Assembly (NCBI RefSeq): GCF_000384335.2 | Contig: NZ_KQ031382.1 | Location: 992,001 to 1,056,000 of the forward strand | Direction of reading: 5' to 3' | Length of the DNA: 64,000 bases | Source of the DNA: Hyphomicrobium sp. 99 | GTDB lineage: Bacteria > Pseudomonadota > Alphaproteobacteria > Rhizobiales > Hyphomicrobiaceae | In this document: positions 36,517-46,407 of the stretch, one piece after another | How positions within the stretch are numbered: the stretch's first letter is position 1 | Layout: the number at the start of each line of letters is the position of its first letter | Translations under genes and position numbers: made by a program | The notes under the pieces: generated by a model | What the model was told of the DNA's origin: nothing | Database searches by the model: none | The model's input: the letters and a program-made list of their open reading frames with translations, nothing else

Positions 36517-37989
36517 ATGCCGCATATCGAGCTGCCTGAGCCCGATGTTGGCGTCTTGCGGCGGCTGCCCATTCTGATCGAGGGCTTGAAAAGCCGCGTC
36601 GGCCAGGATCTTCTGATCGTCGACGAAGACGGGCGCCGCGCCTACGAGACGGACGCTTTCACGTCTTACCGCCGCGTGCCGATGCTCGTCGTGCTGCCGC
36701 GTACGACCGAAGAAGTCTCCAAGATCCTGAAGTACTGCCACGAGAACGACGTCAAAGTCATTCCGCGCGGCGCAGGCACGTCGCTGTGCGGCGGCTCGCT
36801 GCCGACTGAGGACGCAATCGTCCTCTGCATCTCGAAGATGAACCGCGTCATCGAGATCGATTACGCCAATCGCTTGGCGCGCCTCGAAGCGGGAATAACA
36901 AATCTTCAGATTACGGCGCAGGTCGCGGCCGAAGGCTTCTTCTACGCACCCGATCCCTCATCGCAACTCGCGTGCACGCTGGCGGGCAACCTCGCGATGA
37001 ATTCCGGCGGCGCGCATTGCTTGAAGTACGGAGTAACGACGCACAACATCCTCGGCGTCAAAATGGTGCTGATCGATGGCACCGTTGTCGAGATCGGCGG
37101 CTCCGCACTCGAGCGCAACGGATACGACCTCCTGAGCTTGGTGATCGGCTCGGAGGGCCAGCTTGGCGTCATCACCGAAGCCACCGTGAAGCTCGTTCCA
37201 TCGCCGGAAGGCGCGCGGCCGATGATGATCGGATTTCGCTCGCCCGAAGCCGCGGGAAGCTGCGTCTCGGCGATCATCGCAGCCGGCATCATTCCGGTCG
37301 CGATCGAATACATGGATCACGCCGCGATCGAAGTTTGTGAGGCCTTCGCCGGAGCCGGATACCCGCTCGACGTCGAAGCGTTGCTGATCGTCGAGGTCGA
37401 AGGCTCGGAATCGGAAATCGGCATTCTTCTTGGCCGCATCGCTGAAATCGCCGCGCGCTTCGATCCGAAAACAGTTCAAATCAGCGCCGATGCCGACCAA
37501 AGCGCGCGCATTTGGGCGGGCCGCAAAGCAGCCTTCGGCGCAATCGGACGTATCTCCGATTACCTCTGCATGGACGGCACGATCCCGCTCGCGCAGCTAC
37601 CGCACGCCCTGACGCGCATCAGCCAGATCTGCGCCGAGTACGGACTGAAGGTCGCCAACATTTTCCATGCGGGAGACGGCAATCTTCATCCCCTGATCCT
37701 CTACGATGCCAACAGCCCCGAGGAAGCCAACAACGCCGAAATGGCCGGCGAAGCGATCCTGAAGCTTTGCGTCGAACTCGGCGGCTGTCTCACCGGCGAG
37801 CACGGCGTCGGCATCGAAAAGCGCGAGCTGATGACGACCCAGTTCTCAGCCACCGATCTCACCGTGCAGATGCGGATAAAAACCGTATTCGACCCGACGT
37901 GGCGGCTGAACCCGGCGAAGGTCTTTCCGCTTGCCTTTTCCGATGTCATGCGCGCAGGCAACGCCGCCAGCACGCCGGAGGCCGCCTAA
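36517..37989 (+). CDS. glcD: Glycolate oxidase FAD subunit GlcD
   Basis: The 490-residue flavoprotein is the catalytic subunit of glycolate dehydrogenase, oxidising glycolate to glyoxylate. The PCMH-type FAD domain is clear (VIPRGAGTSLCGGSLP near 86, GNLAMNSGGAHCLKYG near 165, YDLLSLVIGSEGQLG near 205). The C-terminal region has NIFHAGDGNLHPLIL and LTGEHGVGIEKRE. The glcE start is two bases beyond the glcD stop, so glcDEF form one operon. A related D-lactate dehydrogenase role is less likely given glcE and glcF. Confidence 0.94.
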   Translation: MPHIELPEPDVGVLRRLPILIEGLKSRVGQDLLIVDEDGRRAYETDAFTSYRRVPMLVVLPRTTEEVSKILKYCHENDVKVIPRGAGTSLCGGSLPTEDAIVLCISKMNRVIEIDYANRLARLEAGITNLQITAQVAAEGFFYAPDPSSQLACTLAGNLAMNSGGAHCLKYGVTTHNILGVKMVLIDGTVVEIGGSALERNGYDLLSLVIGSEGQLGVITEATVKLVPSPEGARPMMIGFRSPEAAGSCVSAIIAAGIIPVAIEYMDHAAIEVCEAFAGAGYPLDVEALLIVEVEGSESEIGILLGRIAEIAARFDPKTVQISADADQSARIWAGRKAAFGAIGRISDYLCMDGTIPLAQLPHALTRISQICAEYGLKVANIFHAGDGNLHPLILYDANSPEEANNAEMAGEAILKLCVELGGCLTGEHGVGIEKRELMTTQFSATDLTVQMRIKTVFDPTWRLNPAKVFPLAFSDVMRAGNAASTPEAA

Positions 37990-37991
37990 TC

Positions 37992-39215
37992 GTGAGTGAA
38001 CTTTTTCGCCCCGCCGCCGAGTGGGAATTGCAGTCCATGATCGCAAGGCTCGCGCGCGAGAAGCGCGGCATTGAAGTCGTTGGCCACGGCGCGCTTCGCA
38101 ACACCGGCCGCGTGGCAAGTTCGGATGTCGTGCTGACGACATCGGGCCTCAAAGGCGTGACGCTCTATGAGCCGACCGAACTCGTCATGTCGGCGCGGTC
38201 AGGAACGCCCGTTTATGAAATCGAGTCGGTCCTCGCCGCACGCGGACAAATGCTGGCATTCGAGCCCGTCGATCTCGGCCCGACGACGGGCGCACCAGGC
38301 GGCGCACTTTCAATCGGCGGCGTGTTCGCGACGAACTTTTCCGGCTCCCGGCGCATTTCGGTTGGCAGCGCGCGCGATAATCTGCTCGGCGTCCGCGCCG
38401 TCAACGGCCGCGGCGAGCTTTTCAAGTCCGGCGGCCGCGTGATGAAGAATGTCGCCGGCCTCGACGTTGCGCGCGGGTTGACCGGCAGCTGGGGAACGCT
38501 CGCCGTCATGACCGAAGTGACGTTCAAAGTCGCGCCGCTTCCCCAAACCATGCAGACGCTGGCTTTCGTGGGGCTGCCCGACGATCTGGCTATTGAAGCG
38601 CTGAGCGTCGCGATGGCGACGCCGCTCGAGGTTTCAGGTGCCGTCCATCTGCCGAAGAATTGCGCCGAGCGGCTGAAAGTGGCGAAGCTAAAACACGTCG
38701 GACAATCGCTGACGCTTCTGCGTCTCGAGACGTTTTCAACGTCCATTGATGAGCGCAAGGAAAAGCTGAAGGCTGCGCTCAAGGTCTATGGCAATCCGAT
38801 CGAACTCGATCCGGAAGAAACATTCAGCTTGTGGAGCGAATTTCGCACGTTGTCGGTCATGCCGTTCTCGACCGATACGAGCCTGTGGCGGATTTCGACG
38901 CTTCCGACGAAAGCGCCGGAAATCGTCGCCGCGATACAAAAGTTTATGGACGCGGTGGCGTTCTACGATTGGTCTGGAGCGCTCGTCTGGCTCGAAGTCC
39001 CAGCCGCCGCCGACGCCGGTGCGGCCGACGTCCGCCGCGCTGTCGCGGTACGCGGAGGTCACGCGACTTTGATCCGCGCTGAGCCCGAAATTCGCTCGAC
39101 CGTCGATGTTTTCGAACCTTTGAAACCCGAGATCGAAAGATTGACACGCGGCATCAAGTCGGCGTTCGATCCGAACGGATTGCTCAATCGCGGGCGGATG
39201 TACGCCGATTTCTAG
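37992..39215 (+). CDS. glcE: Glycolate oxidase FAD-binding subunit GlcE
   Basis: The 407-residue protein has a PCMH-type FAD-binding half (VVGHGALRNTGR, GAPGGALSIGGVFATNFSG, SGGRVMKNVAGLDV) and lacks the C-terminal catalytic part of GlcD, as expected of GlcE. The GTG at 37992 directly follows the glcD stop. The longer open frame upstream overlaps glcD out of frame and is not used. Confidence 0.93.
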   Translation: MSELFRPAAEWELQSMIARLAREKRGIEVVGHGALRNTGRVASSDVVLTTSGLKGVTLYEPTELVMSARSGTPVYEIESVLAARGQMLAFEPVDLGPTTGAPGGALSIGGVFATNFSGSRRISVGSARDNLLGVRAVNGRGELFKSGGRVMKNVAGLDVARGLTGSWGTLAVMTEVTFKVAPLPQTMQTLAFVGLPDDLAIEALSVAMATPLEVSGAVHLPKNCAERLKVAKLKHVGQSLTLLRLETFSTSIDERKEKLKAALKVYGNPIELDPEETFSLWSEFRTLSVMPFSTDTSLWRISTLPTKAPEIVAAIQKFMDAVAFYDWSGALVWLEVPAAADAGAADVRRAVAVRGGHATLIRAEPEIRSTVDVFEPLKPEIERLTRGIKSAFDPNGLLNRGRMYADF

Positions 39216-39241
39216 ACACGTCGTTTCGGCAATAAGGCGCA

Positions 39242-40606
39242 ATGCAAACCAATTTTTCAAAATCGCAGCTTGAAGATCCCGAAGTCAGGGAAGCCGAACG
39301 CATCCTTCGACGCTGCGTACACTGCGGGTTCTGCACAGCGACATGCCCGACCTACGTCGTGCTGGGCGACGAGCGCGACAGTCCGCGCGGCCGCATCTAC
39401 GCGATCAAGGACATGCTCGAAAAAGGGCTCGACGCGAAGCCCGAGGTCTCGGTTCACATCGACCGGTGTCTCTCCTGCTTCTCGTGCATGACGACGTGCC
39501 CCTCTGGCGTCGATTACATGCATCTCGTCGAGATCGCGCGGAAGCACATCGAGAAAACCGGCAGCCGCAGCTTAAAGGAGCGCCTGATCCGGCGCGCGCT
39601 CACCGAAATCGTCCCCTATCCCAATCGCTTCCGTTGGGCGATGCGCGCCGCGCCTCTAGGCCGGCGGTTCTCACGTGTCTTCAAGGCGCTGAACCTTCCC
39701 GAACTCACCGCGATGGTGAACCTCGCACCAGTCGAAGCGCCGCGTACCGGCCGTTTCCGCGGTCCCGGAAGGGCGTCGCCGACGGGTGTCCGAACCGGCC
39801 GCGTCATCATGCTCGCGGGTTGCGCCCAGCAAGTGCTGAGGCCCGAAATCAACGACGCTACGATCAGGCTTTTCGCACGCGGCGGCATCGACGTGATCGT
39901 GTCGGCGGGCGCGGGCTGTTGCGGCGCCTTGAGCCAGCACATCGGCCACGAGGAACAGGCGATCAAGGCAGCCAAGATCAACGTCGATGCCTGGAGCAAG
40001 GAAATCGCCAAGGGCGGCGTCGATGCCATCATCATCAACACCTCGGGCTGCGGCACCACCGTCAAGGATTACGGCCACCTTCTGAAGCACGAGACCGAAT
40101 ACGCCAAACGCGCCAAGGACATCGCGGCGATGGCCAAGGACGTCAGCGAATTTCTCGATGCCTACGACATCGGCGCGCCGAAACGCTGGTCGAGCCTCAA
40201 GGTCGCCTATCATGCCGCCTGCTCGCTGCAGCACGGTCAACGCGTGACGAGCCAGCCGAAGTCTCTGCTGAAAAAAGCCGGCTTTACCGTTTTGGATGTG
40301 CCCGAAGGTCACCTCTGCTGCGGCTCGGCAGGCGTGTACAACATCCTTCAACCCGAAATCTCAGGCGCGTTGCGGGATCGCAAGGTGACAAACATCAAAT
40401 CGTTGCGGCCCGACGTCGTTGCCGCCGGCAATATCGGATGCATGACCCAGCTCGCACCCTCACTCGATGTGCCGGTAGTACATACGGTCGAGTTGCTCGA
40501 TTGGGCGCATGGTGGGCCTATTCCCAAGGGCCTGGAACATCTTGCTCAATATTCCACCGACGTGCCCCAGCCCAAACGCAGCGTTGAGGACTACATAGGC
40601 GCATGA
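39242..40606 (+). CDS. glcF: Glycolate oxidase iron-sulfur subunit GlcF
   Basis: The 454-residue protein carries two [4Fe-4S] motifs: C25, C28, C31, C35 and C76, C79, C82, C86. Two CCG-type domains follow, as seen in GlcF and heterodisulfide reductase (GCCGALSQH near 222, CCGSAGVYN near 361). It passes electrons from the FAD subunits to the membrane quinone pool. Its stop overlaps the cobT start by four bases. Confidence 0.95.
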   Translation: MQTNFSKSQLEDPEVREAERILRRCVHCGFCTATCPTYVVLGDERDSPRGRIYAIKDMLEKGLDAKPEVSVHIDRCLSCFSCMTTCPSGVDYMHLVEIARKHIEKTGSRSLKERLIRRALTEIVPYPNRFRWAMRAAPLGRRFSRVFKALNLPELTAMVNLAPVEAPRTGRFRGPGRASPTGVRTGRVIMLAGCAQQVLRPEINDATIRLFARGGIDVIVSAGAGCCGALSQHIGHEEQAIKAAKINVDAWSKEIAKGGVDAIIINTSGCGTTVKDYGHLLKHETEYAKRAKDIAAMAKDVSEFLDAYDIGAPKRWSSLKVAYHAACSLQHGQRVTSQPKSLLKKAGFTVLDVPEGHLCCGSAGVYNILQPEISGALRDRKVTNIKSLRPDVVAAGNIGCMTQLAPSLDVPVVHTVELLDWAHGGPIPKGLEHLAQYSTDVPQPKRSVEDYIGA

Positions 40607-41649
40607 CAGTCAAAGCCGACGTCAAACAATCCAGGACGCTGCTCGCCGACGAGCTTCGCGCCCGTCTTCGCGGCAAGGCGAAGCCGGTCGGTTCTCTCGG
40701 ACGGCTCGAAGATCTGGCTGTTCAGATCGGCCTGATCGCAGGCTCGACACACCCTGATCTCGGCGTCGCAAAAATTCTGGTCTTTGCGGGCGACCACGGC
40801 ATCACCGCCGAAGGCGTAACCGCCTATCCGTCAGTCGTGACGCGTGAGATCGCGAAGTTCGTTCTGGCGGGCACCGCAGGCGTCAACGTGCTGGCGCGTG
40901 CCGCAGGCGTCGGCGTCGAACTTGTCGACGCGGGGATGCTCGAGCCCTTGCCGCCGCACGATCTCCTCCTCGATCGGCGGATCGCAAAAGGCACGCGGAA
41001 CGCGCGGCGCGAACCTGCCATGTCCGTCGAAGAATGTGAGGCCGCACTCAAAGCCGGTCGCGCTGTCGATGCCCACTTGGATGGCGAAAACGTCGGCATT
41101 GTCGGCTTCGGCGAAATCGGAATCGGCAATACGAGTTCCGCCGCGTTGATTGCTCATGCCTTGACGGGCCTCGATCTCAAATCGCTGGTGGGTCCGGGAG
41201 CAGGCGCGCCGGCGCTGGGCCTCGATCACAAATACCGAGTGCTGAGCGAAACCGTCGCCCGCGCCGCGATCGAACCGTCCACGTCAGCCGAACGTACATT
41301 CGAAGTCCTTCGCCAATTCGGCGGCTTCGAACTTGTCATGATGGCAGGCGCGATGACCGCTGCCGCTGCCAGAGGACGCGTGATCGTCGTCGATGGCTTC
41401 ATCTCGACCGCTGGAGCGATCGCCGCCGAAGCCTTGAGCCCTGGAACGATCGACAATTGCATTTTCGCGCATTGCTCGGCCGAACCGGGCCATGCCGCTC
41501 TCCTGAAGCATCTGAGCGTCAAGCCGCTGCTCGAACTCGAGATGCGGCTTGGCGAAGGCACGGGCTCCGCACTCGCCATTCCCATCATCAGGGCCGCCGA
41601 GCTGCTGCTCCGCGAGATGGCGGATCTGCCGGGCGAACACCCTGAATGA
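40603..41649 (+). CDS. cobT: Nicotinate-nucleotide-DMB phosphoribosyltransferase
   Basis: CobT makes alpha-ribazole phosphate, activating the lower ligand of cobalamin. The 348-residue protein shows PVGSLGRLEDLA, VFAGDHGITAEGVTAYP, FGEIGIGNTSSAA and the C-terminal LGEGTGSALAIPI with the catalytic glutamate. It is translationally coupled at both ends: ATGA overlaps with glcF upstream and cobS downstream. No cobalamin riboswitch precedes it, so its expression here follows the glycolate operon. Confidence 0.95.
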   Translation: MTVKADVKQSRTLLADELRARLRGKAKPVGSLGRLEDLAVQIGLIAGSTHPDLGVAKILVFAGDHGITAEGVTAYPSVVTREIAKFVLAGTAGVNVLARAAGVGVELVDAGMLEPLPPHDLLLDRRIAKGTRNARREPAMSVEECEAALKAGRAVDAHLDGENVGIVGFGEIGIGNTSSAALIAHALTGLDLKSLVGPGAGAPALGLDHKYRVLSETVARAAIEPSTSAERTFEVLRQFGGFELVMMAGAMTAAAARGRVIVVDGFISTAGAIAAEALSPGTIDNCIFAHCSAEPGHAALLKHLSVKPLLELEMRLGEGTGSALAIPIIRAAELLLREMADLPGEHPE

Positions 41650-42413
41650 TCTCGCTTGAACGAATGCGGTTCTACATCGCGTTGCAATTCCTGACGCGTA
41701 TTCCGCTGAAGCACATCGATCCCCTGCCAAGAGATTGGCTGGTGCGGGCGGCAAAATATTTGCCATTGGTCGGCGGCCTGATCGGCATCGCGACGGGCGG
41801 CATCATCTTGCTGGCGTCACACGTCCTTCCGTCGCCGTTGCCGGTGATTCTGGGTCTCGCGTTCGCCATCCTGGTGACGGGCGGACTTCACGAGGATGGA
41901 CTGGCCGACACCGCCGACGCATTCGGCGGTGGACGAACCCGCGAACGCTGTCTCGAAATCATGAAGGACAGCAGCATCGGGACGTTCGGAACGCTCGCGC
42001 TGATTGTAACTCTGGCGCTCAAGGCGGCGGCGCTCGCAGTTGTCGATCCGCTCTCGGCTGCCAAAATTGTCATCGCCGGATTTGCGGGCGCGCGCGCTGC
42101 CGCCGTGCTGGCACTCGCGAGCCTCTCCTACGCGGGAGGCGAAGTCGCGAAGGTTAGCCGTACAACGTCCGACATGACCCAAAGCGAAATCGCGGTGACG
42201 CTGGCAACCGGATTGATATTCGGACTTATCTGCCTCAGCCCGCTCGTCTTCTTGCTCTCGACACTGTTCGCAGGCGCGGCGGCGGGCATTGTCGCATTGA
42301 TTGCGCACCAGAAAATCGGCGGTTACACGGGCGACGTCTTGGGCGCGATCGAGCAGGTTTACGAAACCACGTTTTTTATAATCGCCGTGGCCATAATCGC
42401 CGGTCCAGGATAA
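41646..42413 (+). CDS. cobS: Adenosylcobinamide-GDP ribazoletransferase
   Basis: CobS (cobalamin synthase) joins adenosylcobinamide-GDP and alpha-ribazole at the inner membrane. The 255-residue protein has several membrane helices and the family motif GLHEDGLADTADAFGGG followed by RCLEIMKDSSIGTFG. The length is standard. Together with cobT it gives nucleotide-loop assembly, but the rest of the cobalamin pathway is not in the window. Confidence 0.94.
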   Translation: MISLERMRFYIALQFLTRIPLKHIDPLPRDWLVRAAKYLPLVGGLIGIATGGIILLASHVLPSPLPVILGLAFAILVTGGLHEDGLADTADAFGGGRTRERCLEIMKDSSIGTFGTLALIVTLALKAAALAVVDPLSAAKIVIAGFAGARAAAVLALASLSYAGGEVAKVSRTTSDMTQSEIAVTLATGLIFGLICLSPLVFLLSTLFAGAAAGIVALIAHQKIGGYTGDVLGAIEQVYETTFFIIAVAIIAGPG

Positions 42414-42452
42414 TATTCCCGAAAAATAAGTTCGCCGCAGAGTGTATCGCGT

Positions 42453-43652
42453 ATGGCGACGATGGAAACGGGGGGTGGCGCGTTCTTGCGCGCCGAGGGT
42501 GGTTGGTCGCGAGTGCTTGACTCGCGCGGCAGTCCCTTCATTGCCGAAATTTTCGACGGCGCCGATGACGCACTCGCCGCTTTCGAAGCGGTCGAGGCGG
42601 GCCTTATCTCCAATGGCTTTCAAACACTCGATTGGTTGACGGTCCTCTATGAGGAACTGGCGCCGTCGCGAAAGGCGATGCCGCGTCTCGTCATCGTGAC
42701 GGAACGCCTTAGCGGCGATGTCGCGCTCGTTCTCCCGCTCGTCGTTCAGAAAGAAGGCAGGCTGAAAATTGCGAGGTTCGCAGACCTCGGCGTGTCGGAT
42801 TACGGCGGACCGATTTTAGGACCGGCGCAAACGACGGATCGGAAAACCATTCGCCGCCTCTGGCGCACGGTGCGTGGCGCGATGGGCGACGTCGATCTCA
42901 TCCGCTTCGAGCGGATGCCTGCAGAAATCGCCGGCCATCCCAATCCGCTGTTGGCACGGCGCGGAATCTCGCCTGCACGAAATTCGGGAAGCGTGCTGAC
43001 CGTTCCTGACACGGTTGAAGCTTATCTTCGCGGCATTGGTAATAACTACCGGAGGGAAGTCGACCGCTGCCACCGGCGCTGGCAGGAAGAAAATGCGCCG
43101 CGCTTCTATCGCGCCACGACAGCCGAAGAAATCGCGCATGTCTATCTGGCGCTCGAAGAACAGCGGGCTCGCCGCCGCGTCAGCCATCATATGGAAAACA
43201 TCCTCGACGAGCCGAGCTATCGCTCCTTCTACGAGCGCTTGGCAATCGACGGGTCCAACGCCGGTCTCGGCGCGCTCTTTGCGATGGAAGCAAACGGCGA
43301 GATCATCGCCACCCTTTTCGGCATCGTCCACGGCGGCACCTTCACGCGCCTCTTCGTTTCGACGGCCGGAGAAGAGTGGGGCCACCTGTCGCCGGGCAGG
43401 CTCATCATGATCGAAGCGATGAAATATTTTGCAGCCCAAGGCGTCCGCCGGTTCGATATGGGCATCGGTCAGCATCCCCTGGCCCGCGGCTTCGGCGCCA
43501 AGCCCGTGCCGCTTTACGACCTGGTGGTGCCGATGGACGGGATTGCCGTGCCGACGGCCCTGTATCATGCCCTGAAACGACGCCTCCGCGCGAAATGGGC
43601 ATCTCGGAGCGCGGTCAGGCCCGATCAAGTGGCTGGGCCGCGTAGATTTTAA
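42453..43652 (+). CDS. GNAT acetyltransferase of the CelD/BcsL family
   Basis: The 399-residue cytoplasmic protein matches the double-GNAT CelD/BcsL-type family annotated near cellulose or polysaccharide genes. The conserved core includes NYRREVDRCHRRW near 198, LEEQRARRRVSHHME near 235, RLFVSTAGEEWGHLSPG near 295 and RRFDMGIGQHPLARGFG near 333. It probably transfers an acyl group to an amino compound, and the acceptor is unknown. It lies 39 bases behind cobS, perhaps at the end of the same transcript. Confidence 0.85.
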   Translation: MATMETGGGAFLRAEGGWSRVLDSRGSPFIAEIFDGADDALAAFEAVEAGLISNGFQTLDWLTVLYEELAPSRKAMPRLVIVTERLSGDVALVLPLVVQKEGRLKIARFADLGVSDYGGPILGPAQTTDRKTIRRLWRTVRGAMGDVDLIRFERMPAEIAGHPNPLLARRGISPARNSGSVLTVPDTVEAYLRGIGNNYRREVDRCHRRWQEENAPRFYRATTAEEIAHVYLALEEQRARRRVSHHMENILDEPSYRSFYERLAIDGSNAGLGALFAMEANGEIIATLFGIVHGGTFTRLFVSTAGEEWGHLSPGRLIMIEAMKYFAAQGVRRFDMGIGQHPLARGFGAKPVPLYDLVVPMDGIAVPTALYHALKRRLRAKWASRSAVRPDQVAGPRRF

Positions 43653-43711
43653 GGACTTTGGAGCCGCTTTCCTCGTGCCGGTGCATCCGATATAAGGCGG
43701 GCTCGCGCGCT

Positions 43712-43730
43712 GGACACCGGAGAGGTGTCC
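43712..43730 (+). promoter_or_regulatory. Hairpin in the leader of hisS
   Basis: GGACACC and GGTGTCC pair perfectly (7 bp) around GGAGA, about 40 bases before the hisS start. There is no T-run. The loop contains a GGAGA purine run that resembles a ribosome site but is too far from the start to serve hisS. It may be a leader structure or a terminator for the preceding gene. Confidence 0.35.
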
Positions 43731-43770
43731 CGGCAACTTTTCCATTTGCGGTACGGCCCCTCATCACCTC

Positions 43771-45225
43771 ATGTCCAAAGTGAATACAAGCACGCGCCCT
43801 GAAGCGCGCCTCGCAAAAGGCTTCCGCGATATCGAGGCGGCGGAGCTTCGGGGCCTGAACGACATGACGGGTAAGATCCGCGACGTCTACGAGCGCTATG
43901 GCTTCGAAGCGCTCGAGACCCCCGCGATCGAGTACACCGACGCGCTCGGCAAGTTCCTTCCTGATCAGGACCGCCCCAACGCCGGCGTCTTCTCGTTCCA
44001 GGACGAGGACGAGCAGTGGATGAGCCTGCGCTACGATCTGACAGCGCCGCTCGCCCGCTATGTCGCGCAGAATTTTCAAGGCTTGCCGAAACCGTTCCGC
44101 CGGTACGCGTTCGGCAACGTCTACCGCAACGAGAAGCCGGGCCCAGGCCGCTTCCGCCAGTTCATGCAATTCGACGCCGATACGGTCGGCGCGGAAGGCG
44201 TCGCAGCCGACGCCGAGATGTGCATGCTCGCCGCCGATACGCTCGAAGCGCTGGGCGTCAAGCGCGGCGATTACGTGATTAAGGTCAGCAGCCGTAAATT
44301 ACTCGACGGCCTGTTGAGCGCCGCCGGACTTGAAGGCGACGAAAACGCCGCGCGCCGTCTGACCGTGCTTCGGGCTGTCGATAAGCTCGACCGCCTCGGT
44401 ATCGAAGGCGTCTCCCAGTTGCTCGGCAAGGGCCGCAAGGACGAGAGCGGTGACTTCACCAAAGGCGCCGATCTGACCCCCGCGCAAACGATGGGAGTGA
44501 TTGGCTTCCTCGAACGGCCCATCGCTGAAAGCGCCAATGATCCTGCCTTCAGGGCTGGAGTCGATGATCTCCTTCAATTGCAGAAAATCTGCGCGGCGGC
44601 GGGTTATGATGAAACGCGCATCCGGCTGGATCAGACGGTCGTCCGCGGCCTCGAATACTACACTGGTCCCGTGTTCGAAGCCGAGCTGACGTTCGAAGTC
44701 AAAGACGATGAGGGCAGGCCCGTGCGCTTCGGCTCCGTCGGCGGCGGCGGCCGTTACGACGATCTCGTCGCGCGCTTCACCGGCGAGAAAGTTCCGGCCA
44801 CCGGCTTCTCGATCGGCGTCTCGCGCCTGCAGGCGGCGCTATCTCTGATCGGCGACAAGAAAGCCAAAGCCCTTGGCCCCGTCGTCGTGCTCGTCATGGA
44901 CAAGGCCGAGATCGCGACCTATCAGCGAATGACGCAAGCGCTCCGCAACGCCGGCATTCGCGCCGAGATGTACCTCGGCTCGTCCGGCATGAAGGCGCAG
45001 ATGAAATACGCCGACAAGCGCAACAGCCCGTGCGTTATCATCCAAGGCTCCGATGAGCGCGCCAAAGGCGAAGTGACGATCAAGGACCTGATCGAAGGCG
45101 CGAAAGCCGCTGCCGCGATCAAGGACAATAAAGAGTGGAAGGAAGCGCGCCCGGCGCAGTTCTCTGTCTCCGAGGCGAACCTCATCCAGGAAGTCCACAA
45201 GCTCATCAAGCTCCACCAGGAATAG
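43771..45225 (+). CDS. hisS: Histidyl-tRNA synthetase
   Basis: This 484-residue class II synthetase charges tRNA-His. Visible motifs are motif 2 ([23 protein letters not shown]), the histidine-binding motifs [14 protein letters not shown] and [12 protein letters not shown], motif 3 (GFSIGVSRL), and a C-terminal anticodon-binding domain from about 370. hisZ, a paralogue of its catalytic core, follows three bases after the stop, and hisG follows hisZ. Confidence 0.96.
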   Translation: MSKVNTSTRPEARLAKGFRDIEAAELRGLNDMTGKIRDVYERYGFEALETPAIEYTDALGKFLPDQDRPNAGVFSFQDEDEQWMSLRYDLTAPLARYVAQNFQGLPKPFRRYAFGNVYRNEKPGPGRFRQFMQFDADTVGAEGVAADAEMCMLAADTLEALGVKRGDYVIKVSSRKLLDGLLSAAGLEGDENAARRLTVLRAVDKLDRLGIEGVSQLLGKGRKDESGDFTKGADLTPAQTMGVIGFLERPIAESANDPAFRAGVDDLLQLQKICAAAGYDETRIRLDQTVVRGLEYYTGPVFEAELTFEVKDDEGRPVRFGSVGGGGRYDDLVARFTGEKVPATGFSIGVSRLQAALSLIGDKKAKALGPVVVLVMDKAEIATYQRMTQALRNAGIRAEMYLGSSGMKAQMKYADKRNSPCVIIQGSDERAKGEVTIKDLIEGAKAAAAIKDNKEWKEARPAQFSVSEANLIQEVHKLIKLHQE

Positions 45226-45228
45226 AAT

Positions 45229-46407
45229 ATGGCCGCGGAGACGGCGCAGAATCTCGAAGCGCTAGCGATGCAAGCGCAGACGTTGATGTCGGTCTTTACG
45301 AAGGCCGGCTACGACGCCGTCGCGCCTTCCATCATTCAACCAGCCGACGTCTTTCTCGACGTCATCGGCGAAAGCCTGCGCGCACGCACGTATGTCTTCA
45401 CCGATCAGGACGGCGCCGAGCTGTGCCTGAGGCCCGATATCACCGTGCCGACGTGCCGCCTCCATTTGGAACGCCACGCTGATCCCGCGACGCCAGCGCG
45501 CTATTGCTACAACGGCCCCGCATTCCGCTATCAGCCGCAAGGCGCCACGGCTTCGCACCCGCGCGAGTTTCGCCAGGCGGGCATCGAGCGCTTCGGCGAC
45601 AAGTCGCGCGAAGCAGCCGAAGCGGAAACGGTCGCAATCGTCATCAAGGCGATCGAAAAGGTCGGCCTCAAGGATTGGACGCTGAGGCTCGGCGACCTCG
45701 GATTGTTTTCGAGTGTCCTTGATGCAGCCGACGTCTCGCCGAATTGGAAAAAGCGGCTCGACGACGCTTTCCTGAAGCCGCAGTCGTTTCGCGAAGCGCT
45801 CAAAGCCTTCGCGACGGGCGCGCGCGTCGCGTCGCAGAGCATCCCCGAAGATCTGTTGGCGTCGCTCCGGCGTGACGATTTGGAAAAGAGCGAAGCCGCG
45901 GTCGCCGTCTATCTCGAGGAAAACGCCATCGAGCTTCTCGGCACGCGCACGCTGTCAGACATCACCGAGCATCTGATCGTCATTGCCGAGGATCGGCAGG
46001 AAAAGCCGCTCGACGCAGCTGCGATCGAACTGATCGCTCGCTACGTCGAAGTCTCAGGGCCAGCGACGACAGCCGGCGACAAGATCGCGTCTCTCCTCAA
46101 AGGCGCGGCCAACGGCGCCGGCATGGCGCTGGAAACGTATGACAGGCGTCTGGCACTTCTCGCCAATGCGGGTATCGATCTCGAACGCGTGACGTTCTCA
46201 GCCGAATTCGGCCGGACGCTCGCCTATTACTCAGGGCTCGTTTTCGAAGTGAATTCGGCTTCTCTTGACGCGAAAAGCCCGCTCGCCAACGGCGGCCGGT
46301 ACGATGGGCTGATGCGCTCGGCCGGAGCGCAGGTTGAAGTTCCGGCGGTCGGCGCCGCCATTCATTCCGAGCGTCTTCTCGCAGCGACGCTCAAGAGGGC
46401 GCCATGA
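45229..46407 (+). CDS. hisZ: ATP phosphoribosyltransferase regulatory subunit HisZ
   Basis: HisZ is a HisS-like protein without the anticodon domain. It pairs with short-form HisG as a hetero-octamer and passes on histidine feedback. The 392 residues keep the class II fold ([48 protein letters not shown]). Its stop overlaps the hisG start by four bases, which fits the need for equal amounts. Confidence 0.93.
   Translation: MAAETAQNLEALAMQAQTLMSVFTKAGYDAVAPSIIQPADVFLDVIGESLRARTYVFTDQDGAELCLRPDITVPTCRLHLERHADPATPARYCYNGPAFRYQPQGATASHPREFRQAGIERFGDKSREAAEAETVAIVIKAIEKVGLKDWTLRLGDLGLFSSVLDAADVSPNWKKRLDDAFLKPQSFREALKAFATGARVASQSIPEDLLASLRRDDLEKSEAAVAVYLEENAIELLGTRTLSDITEHLIVIAEDRQEKPLDAAAIELIARYVEVSGPATTAGDKIASLLKGAANGAGMALETYDRRLALLANAGIDLERVTFSAEFGRTLAYYSGLVFEVNSASLDAKSPLANGGRYDGLMRSAGAQVEVPAVGAAIHSERLLAATLKRAP

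Noticed and set aside
39343..40587. 414-codon plus-strand frame inside glcF
   Set aside because: Frame-shifted reading of glcF, rich in Arg/Pro. The glcF frame has the cysteine motifs.
40560..40620. Cobalamin riboswitch ahead of cobT
   Set aside because: cobT overlaps the end of glcF by four bases, so there is no leader that could hold one.
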